Assembly (NCBI GenBank): GCA_017458625.1
Contig: JAFTAH010000127.1
Location: 1-50,880, forward strand
Length of the DNA: 50,880 bases
Source of the DNA: Kiritimatiellia bacterium
Lineage (GTDB): Bacteria; Verrucomicrobiota; Kiritimatiellia; CAIQIC01; Lenti-01
Reading direction: 5' to 3'
Positions 27,101-35,900 of this stretch are shown here, in pieces. Every line of letters begins with the position of its first letter. The stretch's first letter is position 1. The notes under the pieces were generated by a model. That model was not told where the DNA came from and did not search any database. It worked only from the letters and a program-made list of their open reading frames with translations. Position numbers and translations under genes: made by a program.

Positions 27101-30100
27101 AGCTTGGTCGCGGGAATGACGTTGGTGGGGGAAACGCTGTCCCAGCCGGCGCCGAGGGCGGCGGTCAGTTCGGCCCTGGCCTTGTCGCTGAGGCCGGCAA
27201 GGGCAAGGGTGATGCCCTCGCCGTACACGGCGTCGAAGGAGGTGTGGTTCATCACGCCGTCGAGCATGACGTTGATGGTGTCGAGGTTCTTCGTGCCGCC
27301 TGCGTCGCTCTGGGCCTTGTCGCACAGCCGCACGAAGTTCGTGAAGGCGGCGACGGCCTTGGCCTCGTCCTTGTCCTTGCTCATCTCGTAGTTCACGGAG
27401 AAGTAGTTCTTCGTGGCGTACGGGGAGCCGGGCCAGAACTGGTGCGCAGGATCGAGACTTCCGTCATCGGTATTCCCGCGGGGGTACTTCAGGTTAGGGT
27501 GGATTGGCTGGAACCACAGGCAGTTCACGCCCAGGCGGTTGAGGTAGTCGATGGAGAATTCGCCGTAGGGGTCGGTCTCGGTGGAGGCCTTCATGCGCTC
27601 GGAGAGTTCCTCGAAGTTGCCGGACTGGTCGTTGCTCGCGCCGGCGGCCTTGGTGGTGAGGACGTTCAGCTCGTACATCGTCTGCTGCATCGCCTTCTTC
27701 GGCGAGATGACGACGACGTGGTCGCGGCGGTCCGTCCCGTTCGGGTTGTCGGAATAGTACGTCCACTTGTCCGAACCGGCCGCCTTGTAGCGGGCGGTGA
27801 TGCGGTAGACGCCGCACTTGCCGGTGGTGAGGGTGGCGGTGTAGGCGCCGGTGCCCTTGGACATCTTGATGGCCTGCCAGTAGCCGTCCGCGCAGTTGTC
27901 GCGGGTGACGCTGTCGCGGGCGGGCGGGATCATCCCGTCCGGCCAGCCGTCGTCGTTCCAGTCGGTGTCGGCGTAGTCGCGGCGGCCGAAGTTGGTGAAG
28001 AGTTCGACCTCGTCGGCGTCGTTCGGCGCGTGGTATTCGACCACGACGGAGACGGTGTCGTTGGTGTCGGCTTCGTCGATGAAGAACTTGCTGGTCGTGT
28101 AGTCGGCGGGCTCGCCGTCGACGGTGAGGTCGCCGGACCCGTCGGAGAACATGCGGTACTCGAAGGTGCAGGAGCCGTCGCCGGCGTTGTATTCCGCCTG
28201 CTTCCAGTTGCCGTTGCCCTTGGTGTTGCGGGCGTACACTTCGTAGATGAGGACCGCGTTGTCGTCCAGCAGCCGCTCGTCGGTGATGGTGCCCATCCAC
28301 ATCATGGCCTGGCCCTTGCCAGCGCCGTCCGCGACGGTGCTCTTCATGGTCATGGCGGCCTGGCCGGTCAGGGCCTTCCAGGAGCGGGCCGCGCGGGCCT
28401 GCCTGGACTTGACGGCCTTGACGCCAGCGCTCCGGGCCTTGCCTTCCTTCTTGATGTCGATGCGGTAGCGGATGACCGCCTCGTCGGCCCAGGCCTCGCC
28501 GTTGTCGGGCAGGTAGCCGATCTTGGCCCAGATCTGGACGGTGTCGTTGGCACTGCGCGTGATGTTGCCGCCGTGCCAGATGAAGCCCGGCTCGTCGCCC
28601 TCGGCCGCGCCCGCGATGCCGACCTCGAACGGCGTGGCTTCGGCCTCCGCCTTCGAAGTGGTGCGCATGTACATCGCGGAGTCGTCCGGGTTCATGAAGA
28701 GGTAGGTCGTGGCCAGCTCCTCGACATTGTCGTAGTCAATCTCGAAGTAGTACTGGAGGAAGTTTCCGGCCTGGCCCGCGGGGATGTCGCAGGTGCCGAC
28801 CCAGAAGTTGTTGGGGCCGTCGTCGGGGCGGCATTCCCAGTTCAGGCCGACGCTCTGCCAGGCGGTCCACGTGTCGCCCGCGCCGAAGCGGTAGAACAGC
28901 TTGCCGTTGTTCATGTCGAGCGGGTTGTCGCCGGAGGCGTCGGAACCCTGGTAGTTGCCGACGCGCAGGTACATCGTCCAGCCCTCCTTCGGGGTGACCG
29001 GGAAGCGCATGCTGTAGTCGGCGAACGGCTCGTGGTTGGTCGGGCAATGCCAGCAGACGCCCGTGACGCCGGTGATGGTGCCGGTGATCTTGGTTTCGTA
29101 GGCGTTGCCGCCGTTGGCCTGAATCTTGTCGGTGCCGCCGTTGGTGGCTTCGAGCTTGTAAATCAAAGTCGTGCCGCCGGGGAGGTTGGAGATGGCCGTG
29201 GTGAAGTTGATGGTATTGCCGCTGGTAGTGCCCTTGTCAAGGGTCACGTGCGTCCATTCGCTGGTGGTGCTGCCGGTGATGGACTTGGTCACGAAGGCGT
29301 AGTCCATCGAGACGGACAGGTCGCTGACGTCCTCGCCCTCGTCGGCCTTCATCGTCGCGGTGATGGTGACGCTGCCGCCATCGTCCGGCTCGACGGGATT
29401 CGCCGCGACGGTCTGGAATTTGGCACCGATGCTCACCGGCGGCTCGCTGATGGTCAGCTGGTAGTTGCGTTCGCGGTTGTTGTCCCAGACGGCCTCGCCG
29501 TTCGTGGTGGTGGCGACGATGCAGTAGTGGAGGGTGCCGCTGCCGGTGATGCCTTTGATTTCCGAGTGGTACCAGGCACCGGCCTGGGAGGTCCAGTCGG
29601 GGATGACGGTCATGTTCGTCCGCGTCCCCGTCTCGGAAGCGGGCCAGTCGCCGCCGATGGTCGGGTTGAGATAGTAGATGACCTCCATCTTGTCGATCAT
29701 GTTCGTCGGACCGGCTTCGGTGTTGACGTAGATGGTGTCGTCGCTGGTGGCGTTCTCTGTCGGGTAGCCGTAGGTGCCGCTGATCCACACGCCGGAGCTG
29801 GAGCCGCCGCCGCTGGGGAAGACGTCGGCGATGTTGTCGTGGTAGTTGCGAATGAGAACCTTGCTGCCCTTGCCGGCGAGCTTGACGTGGACCTTGCCGC
29901 CGCTGGTGGTGTACTTGTCGCCGTCGCCGTTCTCGTAGAAGTCGCCGTCGGCGCCCGTCGGAATGTCGGCTTCCTGCTCGCCGTCGGCGGTGTTGAGGAC
30001 CACGAGGGCGATTTCGTCGTCGTACCACTTGGTGAAGGCGTAGAGCCCCTGGCCGCCGGAGTAGTAGCGTTGCTCGAAGCCGCCGCGGCGGAGGGCGCGG

Positions 30101-31617
30101 CAGTGGTTGCGCAGGTTGTTCAGCCAAGCGATGTGGTAGTAGAGACCGCGTTCCTTGGCCCAGTCCTGGAACATGTCGCCGGAGGCGTTGCCGGGCTGGA
30201 AACCGCGGTCGAACATGCATTCGCGCTGCCAGTCGCCGTCGTCGCTGTTGGAGTCGTCCCAGCTGCGGTTGGAGCCGTTGCCGTGGCCGCCCTGGTTGAA
30301 CATGTGCTCGGTGCCGTAGTAGAGCAGCGGGACTGGCGGGGCCAGGTAGAGGAAGGTCATGGCCGGGGACATGATGCGCTTGGCGGTCGCCGCGTCGCCC
30401 CCGCCGAACTGCATCGCGAAGCGGTTCACGTCGTGGTTGTCCAGGAACGCGATGGCGTTTTCCTTGCCGGCGCCGTACTGCTGGATGCGGCCGATTTCCT
30501 CGCCCAGCTGGTAGGTGCTGTAGCCGTTGCCGAACGCGTTGTTCATCGCCTGCATCAGCGGGAAGAGGAGGGCGGAGTTGAACCCGTAACCGTCTGCGCA
30601 CCAACTGGCAAGGGCACCGGTGTCATAGCTGAAGAGTTCGCCGAACATCAGGAAGTTCTTCTTCCCGCGCCAAGCCGCGTGGTCGCGCATCGCCTGCGCC
30701 CAGTTGCGGCACCAGTCGTATTCGATGTGCTTGATGGCGTCCACGCGGAAGCCGTCGCAGTCCGTCGCGTCAATCAGGTTCTTGAACGCCTTGTAGAGGA
30801 TGTCGGAGGTGGTCGGGTCTTCCTGCTTCAGGTCGTCCGTTCCCTTGAACTGGCCGATCTTGTTCTCGGGATGGCTGTCCCAGTTGTTGATGGTCCCCTG
30901 GACGTGGAACCGGTCGAGGTTGTCGAAGGGCACGCAGTGCTTGTTGTTGTTGTCCCACCAGTGCTTGCCGGAATCGTCCCAGTGGAACTGCTTGTCCTCG
31001 TCCTTCGTGCCCCAGCCGTTCTTGTCGCACATGTGGTTCGGGGCGACGTCGAGGATGACCGCGATGCCGGCCGCGTGCAGGGCGTCGATCACGTCCTTGA
31101 GGTCCTGGAAGGTGCCCATCGCGGGGTCGCAGCGGAAGAAGTTGTCCACGTGGTACTGGTGGTAGGGAGTCCAGCGGTTGTCCGTGACGGACTGGTCGTT
31201 CTGCTGCACGCCGCTGATCCAGACAGCGGTCACGCCCATGCCCTGGAGGTAGGGAATCTGGTACTGGAGGCCTTTCCAGCTGCCGCCGTGGTGGTAGTTG
31301 CGGTTGAAGGGGAACTGGCGGTTCAGGCCGTCGCCCGTGTACTCGCAGTCCCACGCCGGACGGTAGTTCTTCACGCGGATGTTCCCGTCGGTCGCGAAAC
31401 GGTCCGTGAACAGCTGGTAGATGTTGCGGTCGCGCCACTGCTCGGGGGAGGGCGTATAGGTGAAGCCGGGTTCGTTTTCGCGCGAAACCAGCGCGTAGTC
31501 GTCGACGACTCCGCCGGCCCCGTACCATTCATTCGGGAAATCTTCCTTTGCAAACGCCGTTCCGGCCAGCATGGCCAGCCCGCAAACGGCGATACCGATG
31601 GCTTTCAAGCATTTCAT
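24109..31617 (-). CDS. Giant secreted protein with two GH13 alpha-amylase domains (2502 aa)
   Basis: A signal peptide (MKCLKAIGIAVCGLAMLAGT, cleavage after TAFA) and an upstream AGGAG support the start. GH13 domain 1 (about 60-560) has DVAPNH (about 190), nucleophile GFRVDAIKH (D293), acid/base MFGELF (E327) and FLDNHD (D396). Several Ig-like carbohydrate-associated modules lie at about 610-1300. GH13 domain 2 (about 1375-1960) has MLDGVMNH (about 1456), GLRCDY (about 1653), FMAESLD (E about 1682) and a non-standard fourth motif, NETCHDEV (about 1742), that keeps the His-Asp pair. Next come a beta-sandwich of about 200 residues, a PKD/cadherin-like domain and a final module. Two catalytic domains in one exported chain would act on starch-like glucans outside the cell. 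No anchor is seen. A promoter upstream and terminator downstream make it a single-gene unit. Confidence 0.95.
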   Translation of the reverse strand: MKCLKAIGIAVCGLAMLAGTAFAKEDFPNEWYGAGGVVDDYALVSRENEPGFTYTPSPEQWRDRNIYQLFTDRFATDGNIRVKNYRPAWDCEYTGDGLNRQFPFNRNYHHGGSWKGLQYQIPYLQGMGVTAVWISGVQQNDQSVTDNRWTPYHQYHVDNFFRCDPAMGTFQDLKDVIDALHAAGIAVILDVAPNHMCDKNGWGTKDEDKQFHWDDSGKHWWDNNNKHCVPFDNLDRFHVQGTINNWDSHPENKIGQFKGTDDLKQEDPTTSDILYKAFKNLIDATDCDGFRVDAIKHIEYDWCRNWAQAMRDHAAWRGKKNFLMFGELFSYDTGALASWCADGYGFNSALLFPLMQAMNNAFGNGYSTYQLGEEIGRIQQYGAGKENAIAFLDNHDVNRFAMQFGGGDAATAKRIMSPAMTFLYLAPPVPLLYYGTEHMFNQGGHGNGSNRSWDDSNSDDGDWQRECMFDRGFQPGNASGDMFQDWAKERGLYYHIAWLNNLRNHCRALRRGGFEQRYYSGGQGLYAFTKWYDDEIALVVLNTADGEQEADIPTGADGDFYENGDGDKYTTSGGKVHVKLAGKGSKVLIRNYHDNIADVFPSGGGSSSGVWISGTYGYPTENATSDDTIYVNTEAGPTNMIDKMEVIYYLNPTIGGDWPASETGTRTNMTVIPDWTSQAGAWYHSEIKGITGSGTLHYCIVATTTNGEAVWDNNRERNYQLTISEPPVSIGAKFQTVAANPVEPDDGGSVTITATMKADEGEDVSDLSVSMDYAFVTKSITGSTTSEWTHVTLDKGTTSGNTINFTTAISNLPGGTTLIYKLEATNGGTDKIQANGGNAYETKITGTITGVTGVCWHCPTNHEPFADYSMRFPVTPKEGWTMYLRVGNYQGSDASGDNPLDMNNGKLFYRFGAGDTWTAWQSVGLNWECRPDDGPNNFWVGTCDIPAGQAGNFLQYYFEIDYDNVEELATTYLFMNPDDSAMYMRTTSKAEAEATPFEVGIAGAAEGDEPGFIWHGGNITRSANDTVQIWAKIGYLPDNGEAWADEAVIRYRIDIKKEGKARSAGVKAVKSRQARAARSWKALTGQAAMTMKSTVADGAGKGQAMMWMGTITDERLLDDNAVLIYEVYARNTKGNGNWKQAEYNAGDGSCTFEYRMFSDGSGDLTVDGEPADYTTSKFFIDEADTNDTVSVVVEYHAPNDADEVELFTNFGRRDYADTDWNDDGWPDGMIPPARDSVTRDNCADGYWQAIKMSKGTGAYTATLTTGKCGVYRITARYKAAGSDKWTYYSDNPNGTDRRDHVVVISPKKAMQQTMYELNVLTTKAAGASNDQSGNFEELSERMKASTETDPYGEFSIDYLNRLGVNCLWFQPIHPNLKYPRGNTDDGSLDPAHQFWPGSPYATKNYFSVNYEMSKDKDEAKAVAAFTNFVRLCDKAQSDAGGTKNLDTINVMLDGVMNHTSFDAVYGEGITLALAGLSDKARAELTAALGAGWDSVSPTNVIPATKLGIQWYSHVVDATHNQDAPATHYVDENDNDIANAPERYDFGKWNDVAELLYGNYSTMVRFNDMVENEWWDDQGRHTWTELGPETSRIYSEEDKYYYDEMLPATKLLWKYMASYPEYWIKKTGNDGVNHPGQKVNGVFTDDYGIDGLRCDYAQGLPNQFWEYCINRTRSMKWNFLFMAESLDGGKVGFRSNRQFDILNENMVFRFTQDHVSDPGKLAEELENRRQAYGNGLILLNETCHDEVIPWGDPQATASRYAMVSAVDGVPMIFYGQEQAISTFVLGGWGDDGNWYGDNPEGANKWKGFLKFESNFGKWIPHFKKWNKMLVWDEMVYSNGTPNASRDIAAFYGKINLARQKSPALQSQNRWFCYEDMNTKEYCPKIMFCAKWEDEGKNPNEQDAVFAAVLFLNDFSRGDEDGHAGAMCTYDISAFAAKMGIENRADRFYNIKNIASTNDAYVWGDEPKSGKDLYENGFFVWLQGSHDNGADLPASEWTENGRVVQYLKVYDVTGEVPPVAPDGLTINDPSDTLEVANATATYDVEGMAGDDIVGDITWTNAATGAHGTFVKSTVWTQSVALVTGENIITVSAQSKSGGSCEVIASVNGTNSVAGFGDFVNSTEGTGGMFVHDNASATGISGFENNHAFGLWANSGSAAVFTRAIDAAGEVQSVGVTLGMRYNNQDGVDSNDKGVQFIDAAGNAIFGVKQGDGEAVRYWYSGGDGTWSTTMGGTSAAFDVVLTKTANGYAVSGTKRDGGQFAGLNIETTAKVAGLKFWMNGVADDGNKDFRQLYFNNLRYTAGSGTSETVSDSVKIVVAEADKAAPVFTVGAIPTNAVAGGTVAIAVTASGDGNPTVTVSSAKVGGKAYSGYTYSAGSGTLVFTPTAGGTYVFEFLATNTSPDGNTATETVTVTVIEPQKAVTITAIPSVSIADGKLSVSLEGDFGSLTEVPIWLAQTFNPEKRNWDWYPLEDPVAVVNGKVDLDDIVLESDLCLISIGKPANIE

Positions 31618-31652
31618 GGCAACTCCTGACTACAGTCGTATCTGTGCCCACA

Positions 31653-31681
31653 ACCCTACCCCTCCCCTCCCTCTTTTGCAA
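31653..31681 (-). promoter_or_regulatory. Sigma70-like promoter of the double-GH13 gene
   Basis: Minus strand: TTGCAA (31681-31676), a 17-base purine-rich spacer of A and G tracts, then TAGGGT (31658-31653), about 36 bases before the ATG at 31617. The -10 match is imperfect. Confidence 0.5.
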
Positions 31682-31851
31682 GCCCGGAATCGCCAAAACC
31701 GACTTCAAAACACAACTATTCCAGTTGCCATCCCGGAGCGAGACCTCTCGGCAATGCTTTTCCGCCCTGCATGCCCTCGCCTTCTCCCCTCCCCCTCCGC
31801 CATCCCCCATGGTTCACGCCCATTTCGACTCGCGTTATTCGGTCTCCGTGA

Positions 31852-32307
31852 TCAGGCACAATCCGCAAGGCTGCCCCTAAGCGCCGCTCCTCCAGTCCCT
31901 TCACCTCTACCCAGTCCCACCACCTGCCGTACTCCATCCGTCCCGATGCCGCCGAACTTCACCGACAGCTCATCATCGGTCCACTTCACCCCTGGCTCAT
32001 CCCACAGCACATGCCGCGTATTCGCCGCCGTCCCAAACTGCTCCGCATAGTCGCCGGGAAACCACCATGCCGACGGCTTCAGGCTCGTCCACCCGGCGGG
32101 ACATCCCGTCGCCGGAAAATACTCCCGGCTAGGCAGCTGGTCGCTGGCCGCCTTCGGCCGGGCAGCCGTTTGCCCCTCCGCTTTCTCCTCCCGCGCCGCC
32201 TCTTCCGCCACCACCTCCAGCATGCCCAGAAACATCGGCGTCGCCGCCTCCGTCTCCCCCCCATACTTCACCCGCCACCGCAGCGACTCCACCACGCTTT
32301 TCGCCAC
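31852..32307 (-). CDS. Hypothetical protein coupled to the second GT-C-like gene
   Basis: The GTG start shares its first base with the upstream stop (TAGTG at 32309-32305), a sign of translational coupling. The 151-residue product has a helical N-terminal third, an acidic/lysine-rich middle, and a tryptophan-rich segment (GWTSLKPSAWWFPGDY, about 75-90) followed by WDEPGVKWTDDELSVKFGG. No membrane segment or signal peptide is visible and no family was recognised. Coupling and continuous frame support it, but coding evidence is weaker than for its neighbours. The 234 bp between its stop and the amylase ATG hold only the amylase promoter. Confidence 0.45.
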   Translation of the reverse strand: MAKSVVESLRWRVKYGGETEAATPMFLGMLEVVAEEAAREEKAEGQTAARPKAASDQLPSREYFPATGCPAGWTSLKPSAWWFPGDYAEQFGTAANTRHVLWDEPGVKWTDDELSVKFGGIGTDGVRQVVGLGRGEGTGGAALRGSLADCA

Positions 32308-34121
32308 TATTGGCTGGGCGGCTGATAGCTCACGGATTCACGGAAATACTGGCAGATCATGCATTTCCCCGGCTCGCATCCCCGCATCGCCTTTTGCGGC
32401 AGGGCGCGGTAGATGCCCGCGCGCATCCCCTGCCAATACGTCACCGGGTTCGTATCCATCAGCGTCGGGTCGGGATGGTGGCTGAAGATCTCCGACAGCA
32501 GGTAATGCGTTGTCGCCGGATGCCAGTGCCACTCGGCACCGTCCGGCAACGCATAATTCAGCGAATAAATGAAGATGTTGTCTCCGAACAGCTTGAAGAC
32601 CGGATTGCGCTCCGTCTGAGGTGACTCCTTCAAGCCGCACACCTTCTCCATGTAGTAGCCGAACGTGTACTTCATCGGGTCTGTCAGCCCCACCACCACC
32701 GGCCGCCCATGAGCTTCCTTTGCCATATCCGCAATCGCCCGCACGATCTCGCTCTGATGCGCCATGGACTCATTGGCTTCGCAATGATCCAGGTTGACCG
32801 ACCTCCCGGCCACCCCCAGCACCACCGCCAAGGCCGCCAGGTTCAGCCCGCGCACCCCCCACTTCCAAGCCCCCGGGGCCTCATCCATCGCAAACGTGCA
32901 TTGCGCCACGACCAGCGGCCACAGGAAAAGCGCCGTCCGCACCGTCAAATACTGCACCCCCGCTACTGCATGCGCCAGTCCCGACAGCGCCCAGATGCCC
33001 ACAAACAGCACACTCAACAATAGAGTCGGCGATGCCAAAAAGCACCGCACAGGGCACGTTTCACGCCTCTGCCACTTCCCCACCCCCGCTGTCACGGCAT
33101 TGAGTGCCATCATGCCCACCACCGCCCACGCGATCACCGGCAAATACGGCGTGACCGGGTTCGGCAGGAAGTGCGGGAACGTATTCACCACGGACGCCAT
33201 CGTGTCGTGGACGAAGCCGACTTCTCCGCCCCACTGCATGGCCGGATGGTCTTTCAGGATGAGATACCGGGGCAGATAAAAGACGCCCACCGCGAGTCCC
33301 GTGGCGAAGATGAAGCCCGACTGGTCTCCGGCTGCGGCCATGCGCCGTCGCCAGCGGATGCGCGCGGCTCCCCGCACCTCCGAAGCTTCTGGCACCGCCG
33401 CGTCCAGTCCGTTCCGCACAATCAAAAGCCCCGCCACCACGCAAAAGCCGAAAACAAACACCATGATGGACAGCATGGCTGCGGCTGCCGCCAAAATCGC
33501 GACATAAGTCCACCAACGCTGCCGCGTCGCGCCATGCTGCCGGTCATACGCCTCGATCACCCCCAGATAGGCCAGCGAAGCGAACGCCACCAGCAAGCTA
33601 TAGCCGCGCACCTGGCTGAAGTAGTCCAGCAAATAGGCATTGCCGAACCAACCCAGCAGCAACATCACGCGCAGCCAGCCATGCTTCAACCGCCTTCCCA
33701 GCCGCCAGCCCACCCACGCATACAGGAAAAAAGCCAGCACGCTCGGGATGCGAATGCCCGTCACCGGATCGCCCGGCCACAGCTGCATCAAGGGGAGCGC
33801 CAGTAATTCCAACAAAAAATGACTTTGAGGATCTTGATGCTGGAACGTCAGCGCCGCCTCCAGGCCCGGCTTGAGCGAGTCCTGCCAGAACCCGAACTCG
33901 TCGCTGGCCAGCTCCAGCCGGGTCGCCCGGATTGCCACATAAATTCCGGTGATGGCAATCAGCAAAAGACACGCCCACTGCCCCCATGTCCATGCAGGAC
34001 GACCTCGTTCCGCTTGAGCAGAGGGGATCGTCCCGTTCACCCGCGATGGCGCAGAACGTGCCTCCCTGCCACTCGCCGCCTGGTCTTTCTGCTTCTGCGC
34101 CCGCTTGTTGTTATTTTTCAT
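32307..34121 (-). CDS. Polytopic GT-C-like membrane protein with C-terminal cysteine motif (copy B)
   Basis: After a 45-residue hydrophilic start there are about ten hydrophobic segments. The first periplasmic loop has SDEFGFWQDSLKPGLEAAL, the acidic pair typical of GT-C lipid-sugar-dependent transferases (GT39/GT83-like), followed by FQHQDPQSHFLLELLALP. Shared with its neighbour are FYLPRYL, PAMQWGG and YSLNYALPDGAEWHWHP. It ends in GCEPGKCMICQ, a C-x4-C-x2-C cluster. It is 54 bp after the paralogue and shares its last base region with the next gene. Inferred role: transfer of a sugar from a polyprenyl carrier to a protein, lipid or glycan; the substrate is unknown. Confidence 0.75.
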   Translation of the reverse strand: MKNNNKRAQKQKDQAASGREARSAPSRVNGTIPSAQAERGRPAWTWGQWACLLLIAITGIYVAIRATRLELASDEFGFWQDSLKPGLEAALTFQHQDPQSHFLLELLALPLMQLWPGDPVTGIRIPSVLAFFLYAWVGWRLGRRLKHGWLRVMLLLGWFGNAYLLDYFSQVRGYSLLVAFASLAYLGVIEAYDRQHGATRQRWWTYVAILAAAAAMLSIMVFVFGFCVVAGLLIVRNGLDAAVPEASEVRGAARIRWRRRMAAAGDQSGFIFATGLAVGVFYLPRYLILKDHPAMQWGGEVGFVHDTMASVVNTFPHFLPNPVTPYLPVIAWAVVGMMALNAVTAGVGKWQRRETCPVRCFLASPTLLLSVLFVGIWALSGLAHAVAGVQYLTVRTALFLWPLVVAQCTFAMDEAPGAWKWGVRGLNLAALAVVLGVAGRSVNLDHCEANESMAHQSEIVRAIADMAKEAHGRPVVVGLTDPMKYTFGYYMEKVCGLKESPQTERNPVFKLFGDNIFIYSLNYALPDGAEWHWHPATTHYLLSEIFSHHPDPTLMDTNPVTYWQGMRAGIYRALPQKAMRGCEPGKCMICQYFRESVSYQPPSQ

Positions 34122-34175
34122 CGTCCGGTGTCTCGCTCAACATTCCGCTTTCACCCACCGCTCTACCCAGGTACC

Positions 34176-35900
34176 TCATTCGCCCGGCCTCTGTCTCGGC
34201 CCCATTGGTGTCGCCGTTGCGTCAACAGGCTCCCCGGCGATCTGATAGAGGGCCTGGCAGATCATGCATCGCCTCGGATCGCAGCCCCCCCGCCGCTTGC
34301 CCTCCTTGACCGCGAAAAGCGAAACGTCCGACTTGGCAAAATACGCCACCGGCTCATACCCCGTAAGCTCTGGGGGCGGAGGCTTCGCGAAGTCGTACGG
34401 CACCGTCTCGTGGAACACATTCCCTTCATAATGGCCTTGCAATAGGAAATAATCCGTCTTGGGATGGATATGCCACCGCGCCACCCCGGCGGGCAACGCA
34501 TAGTTCATCGAATAGGTAAACAGTCGCCCTCCGTGCAGCCGGAACACGGGATGATCCTTCAGCTGCGGATGCACCGCCATGTCCTCGTACTCGTTCTCGA
34601 AATAGTACCAAAGCGTATACCGCAGCCAGTCGGTCATTCCCACCACCAGCGGATCCGCCTCTGTGCGCCCCTCCGACAATTCATGCAGCATCCGCGCAAT
34701 TTCCTTGTTCTGCGCATCTTGCCGATATTCGTATGTCCTGTACGTGTTATACGTGCAGACGGCAAAGCCCAGCACGCCGCACAGCATCCCGACATTCAGC
34801 CAGCGCACCACACCCCATCTGAGCTCCTGCCACGAAAAGCCGAGGAACAGCACTAACATCGGCCACAAATAAAGCATCGACCGCCGCACCGGAAACTGCA
34901 TGCCGCCCGCCCAGAAGGCCAGCTGCGAGCCGATCGCCAGCCCAAACAGTAAAATGGCGGCCAGCGCCAGCGGCGACGTCAAAGCCTCGGACAGTGTTGT
35001 CCGCTCATTCCGCAACTGCCATAGCCATGCTAGCAAGTCCGCCACGCACACGCCAAAGACCACCACCCCCAGCCAAAAGATGATTCTCTCATGCGAAAAT
35101 TCGACATAGGTCACACAGCCTATGATTGAGGCGAACGTATCCGAAACGAAATTGCTTTTCCCACCCCACTGCATGGCGGGCGAATGCCGCAAGACCAGAT
35201 AGCGCGGCAGATAGAACGCCATCAGCACCACGCCCGTGCCGATGACAAAGCCGCCCCGACGCAGCACGGCCTTCAGCTTAGCCCAGATATTGCCCTCTTC
35301 CTCCAGATAATAGCGGAGCAGCAGCAAGACTGTCAGCAGGAAATACCCGTAGGCAAACGTCAACAGCGAAAGCAAAGCCAACGCGGCCGCAAAAATGGCA
35401 ATCTTCGTCCATCGGTCTCGCCAGACTGGCGTGTTTTTCGGGTCGTAGGCCTCGAGCAGCCCATCAAGCGCCACCCCTCCCCACGCCAGCAGAAACGCAT
35501 AGCCTCGCGACAGTCCGAAGTATTCCAGAATAATCTGGGGGCCAATCCATGCCGCAAAAAACAGAACCCTGAACCACCCGTTCGCAAAACGCCTGGACAG
35601 ATGCATGCCCGCCCAGACATACACCAGAAACATCAGCAGGCTCGGGATGCGGATCGCCACCACGCGGTCAATGGCCAGATACTTCAGGAACGGTATGGCG
35701 CACAGCGCCTGCAGGAAATGGCTCTGCGGATCCTTGTGCTGGAACGACAGCAAGGCCTCCAGCCCTGGCTGGATCGAATCCTTCCACATGCCCCATTCGT
35801 CGCCGATGAAATCAACGCTGAAGACGCGATACAAAATGAATGCGAATGCGGCCAGCGCCAGCCCGCACTGCATATAAAAGTCCCATTTCGGCCTACTCAT
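34176..35900 (-). CDS. Polytopic GT-C-like membrane protein with C-terminal cysteine motif (copy A)
   Basis: The ATG at 35900 follows GGAGAC and overlaps the end of cimA by 8 bp; longer upstream frame is antisense-like and rejected. The first loop has GDEWGMWKDSIQPGLEALL followed by FQHKDPQSHFLQALCAIP, and the sequence continues collinear with copy B through FYLPRYLVL, PAMQWGG and YSMNYALPAGVARWHIHP. It ends in GCDPRRCMICQ. The 574-residue protein has roughly ten membrane segments. The two copies are diverged paralogues, not a recent duplication. The cysteine tail is not part of any GT-C family I know. Confidence 0.78.
   Translation of the reverse strand: MSRPKWDFYMQCGLALAAFAFILYRVFSVDFIGDEWGMWKDSIQPGLEALLSFQHKDPQSHFLQALCAIPFLKYLAIDRVVAIRIPSLLMFLVYVWAGMHLSRRFANGWFRVLFFAAWIGPQIILEYFGLSRGYAFLLAWGGVALDGLLEAYDPKNTPVWRDRWTKIAIFAAALALLSLLTFAYGYFLLTVLLLLRYYLEEEGNIWAKLKAVLRRGGFVIGTGVVLMAFYLPRYLVLRHSPAMQWGGKSNFVSDTFASIIGCVTYVEFSHERIIFWLGVVVFGVCVADLLAWLWQLRNERTTLSEALTSPLALAAILLFGLAIGSQLAFWAGGMQFPVRRSMLYLWPMLVLFLGFSWQELRWGVVRWLNVGMLCGVLGFAVCTYNTYRTYEYRQDAQNKEIARMLHELSEGRTEADPLVVGMTDWLRYTLWYYFENEYEDMAVHPQLKDHPVFRLHGGRLFTYSMNYALPAGVARWHIHPKTDYFLLQGHYEGNVFHETVPYDFAKPPPPELTGYEPVAYFAKSDVSLFAVKEGKRRGGCDPRRCMICQALYQIAGEPVDATATPMGPRQRPGE

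Noticed and set aside
25855..31629. A 1924-residue open frame on the plus strand opposite the double-GH13 gene
   Set aside because: Valine/glycine/aspartate-rich antisense shadow; the minus strand has complete GH13 motifs.
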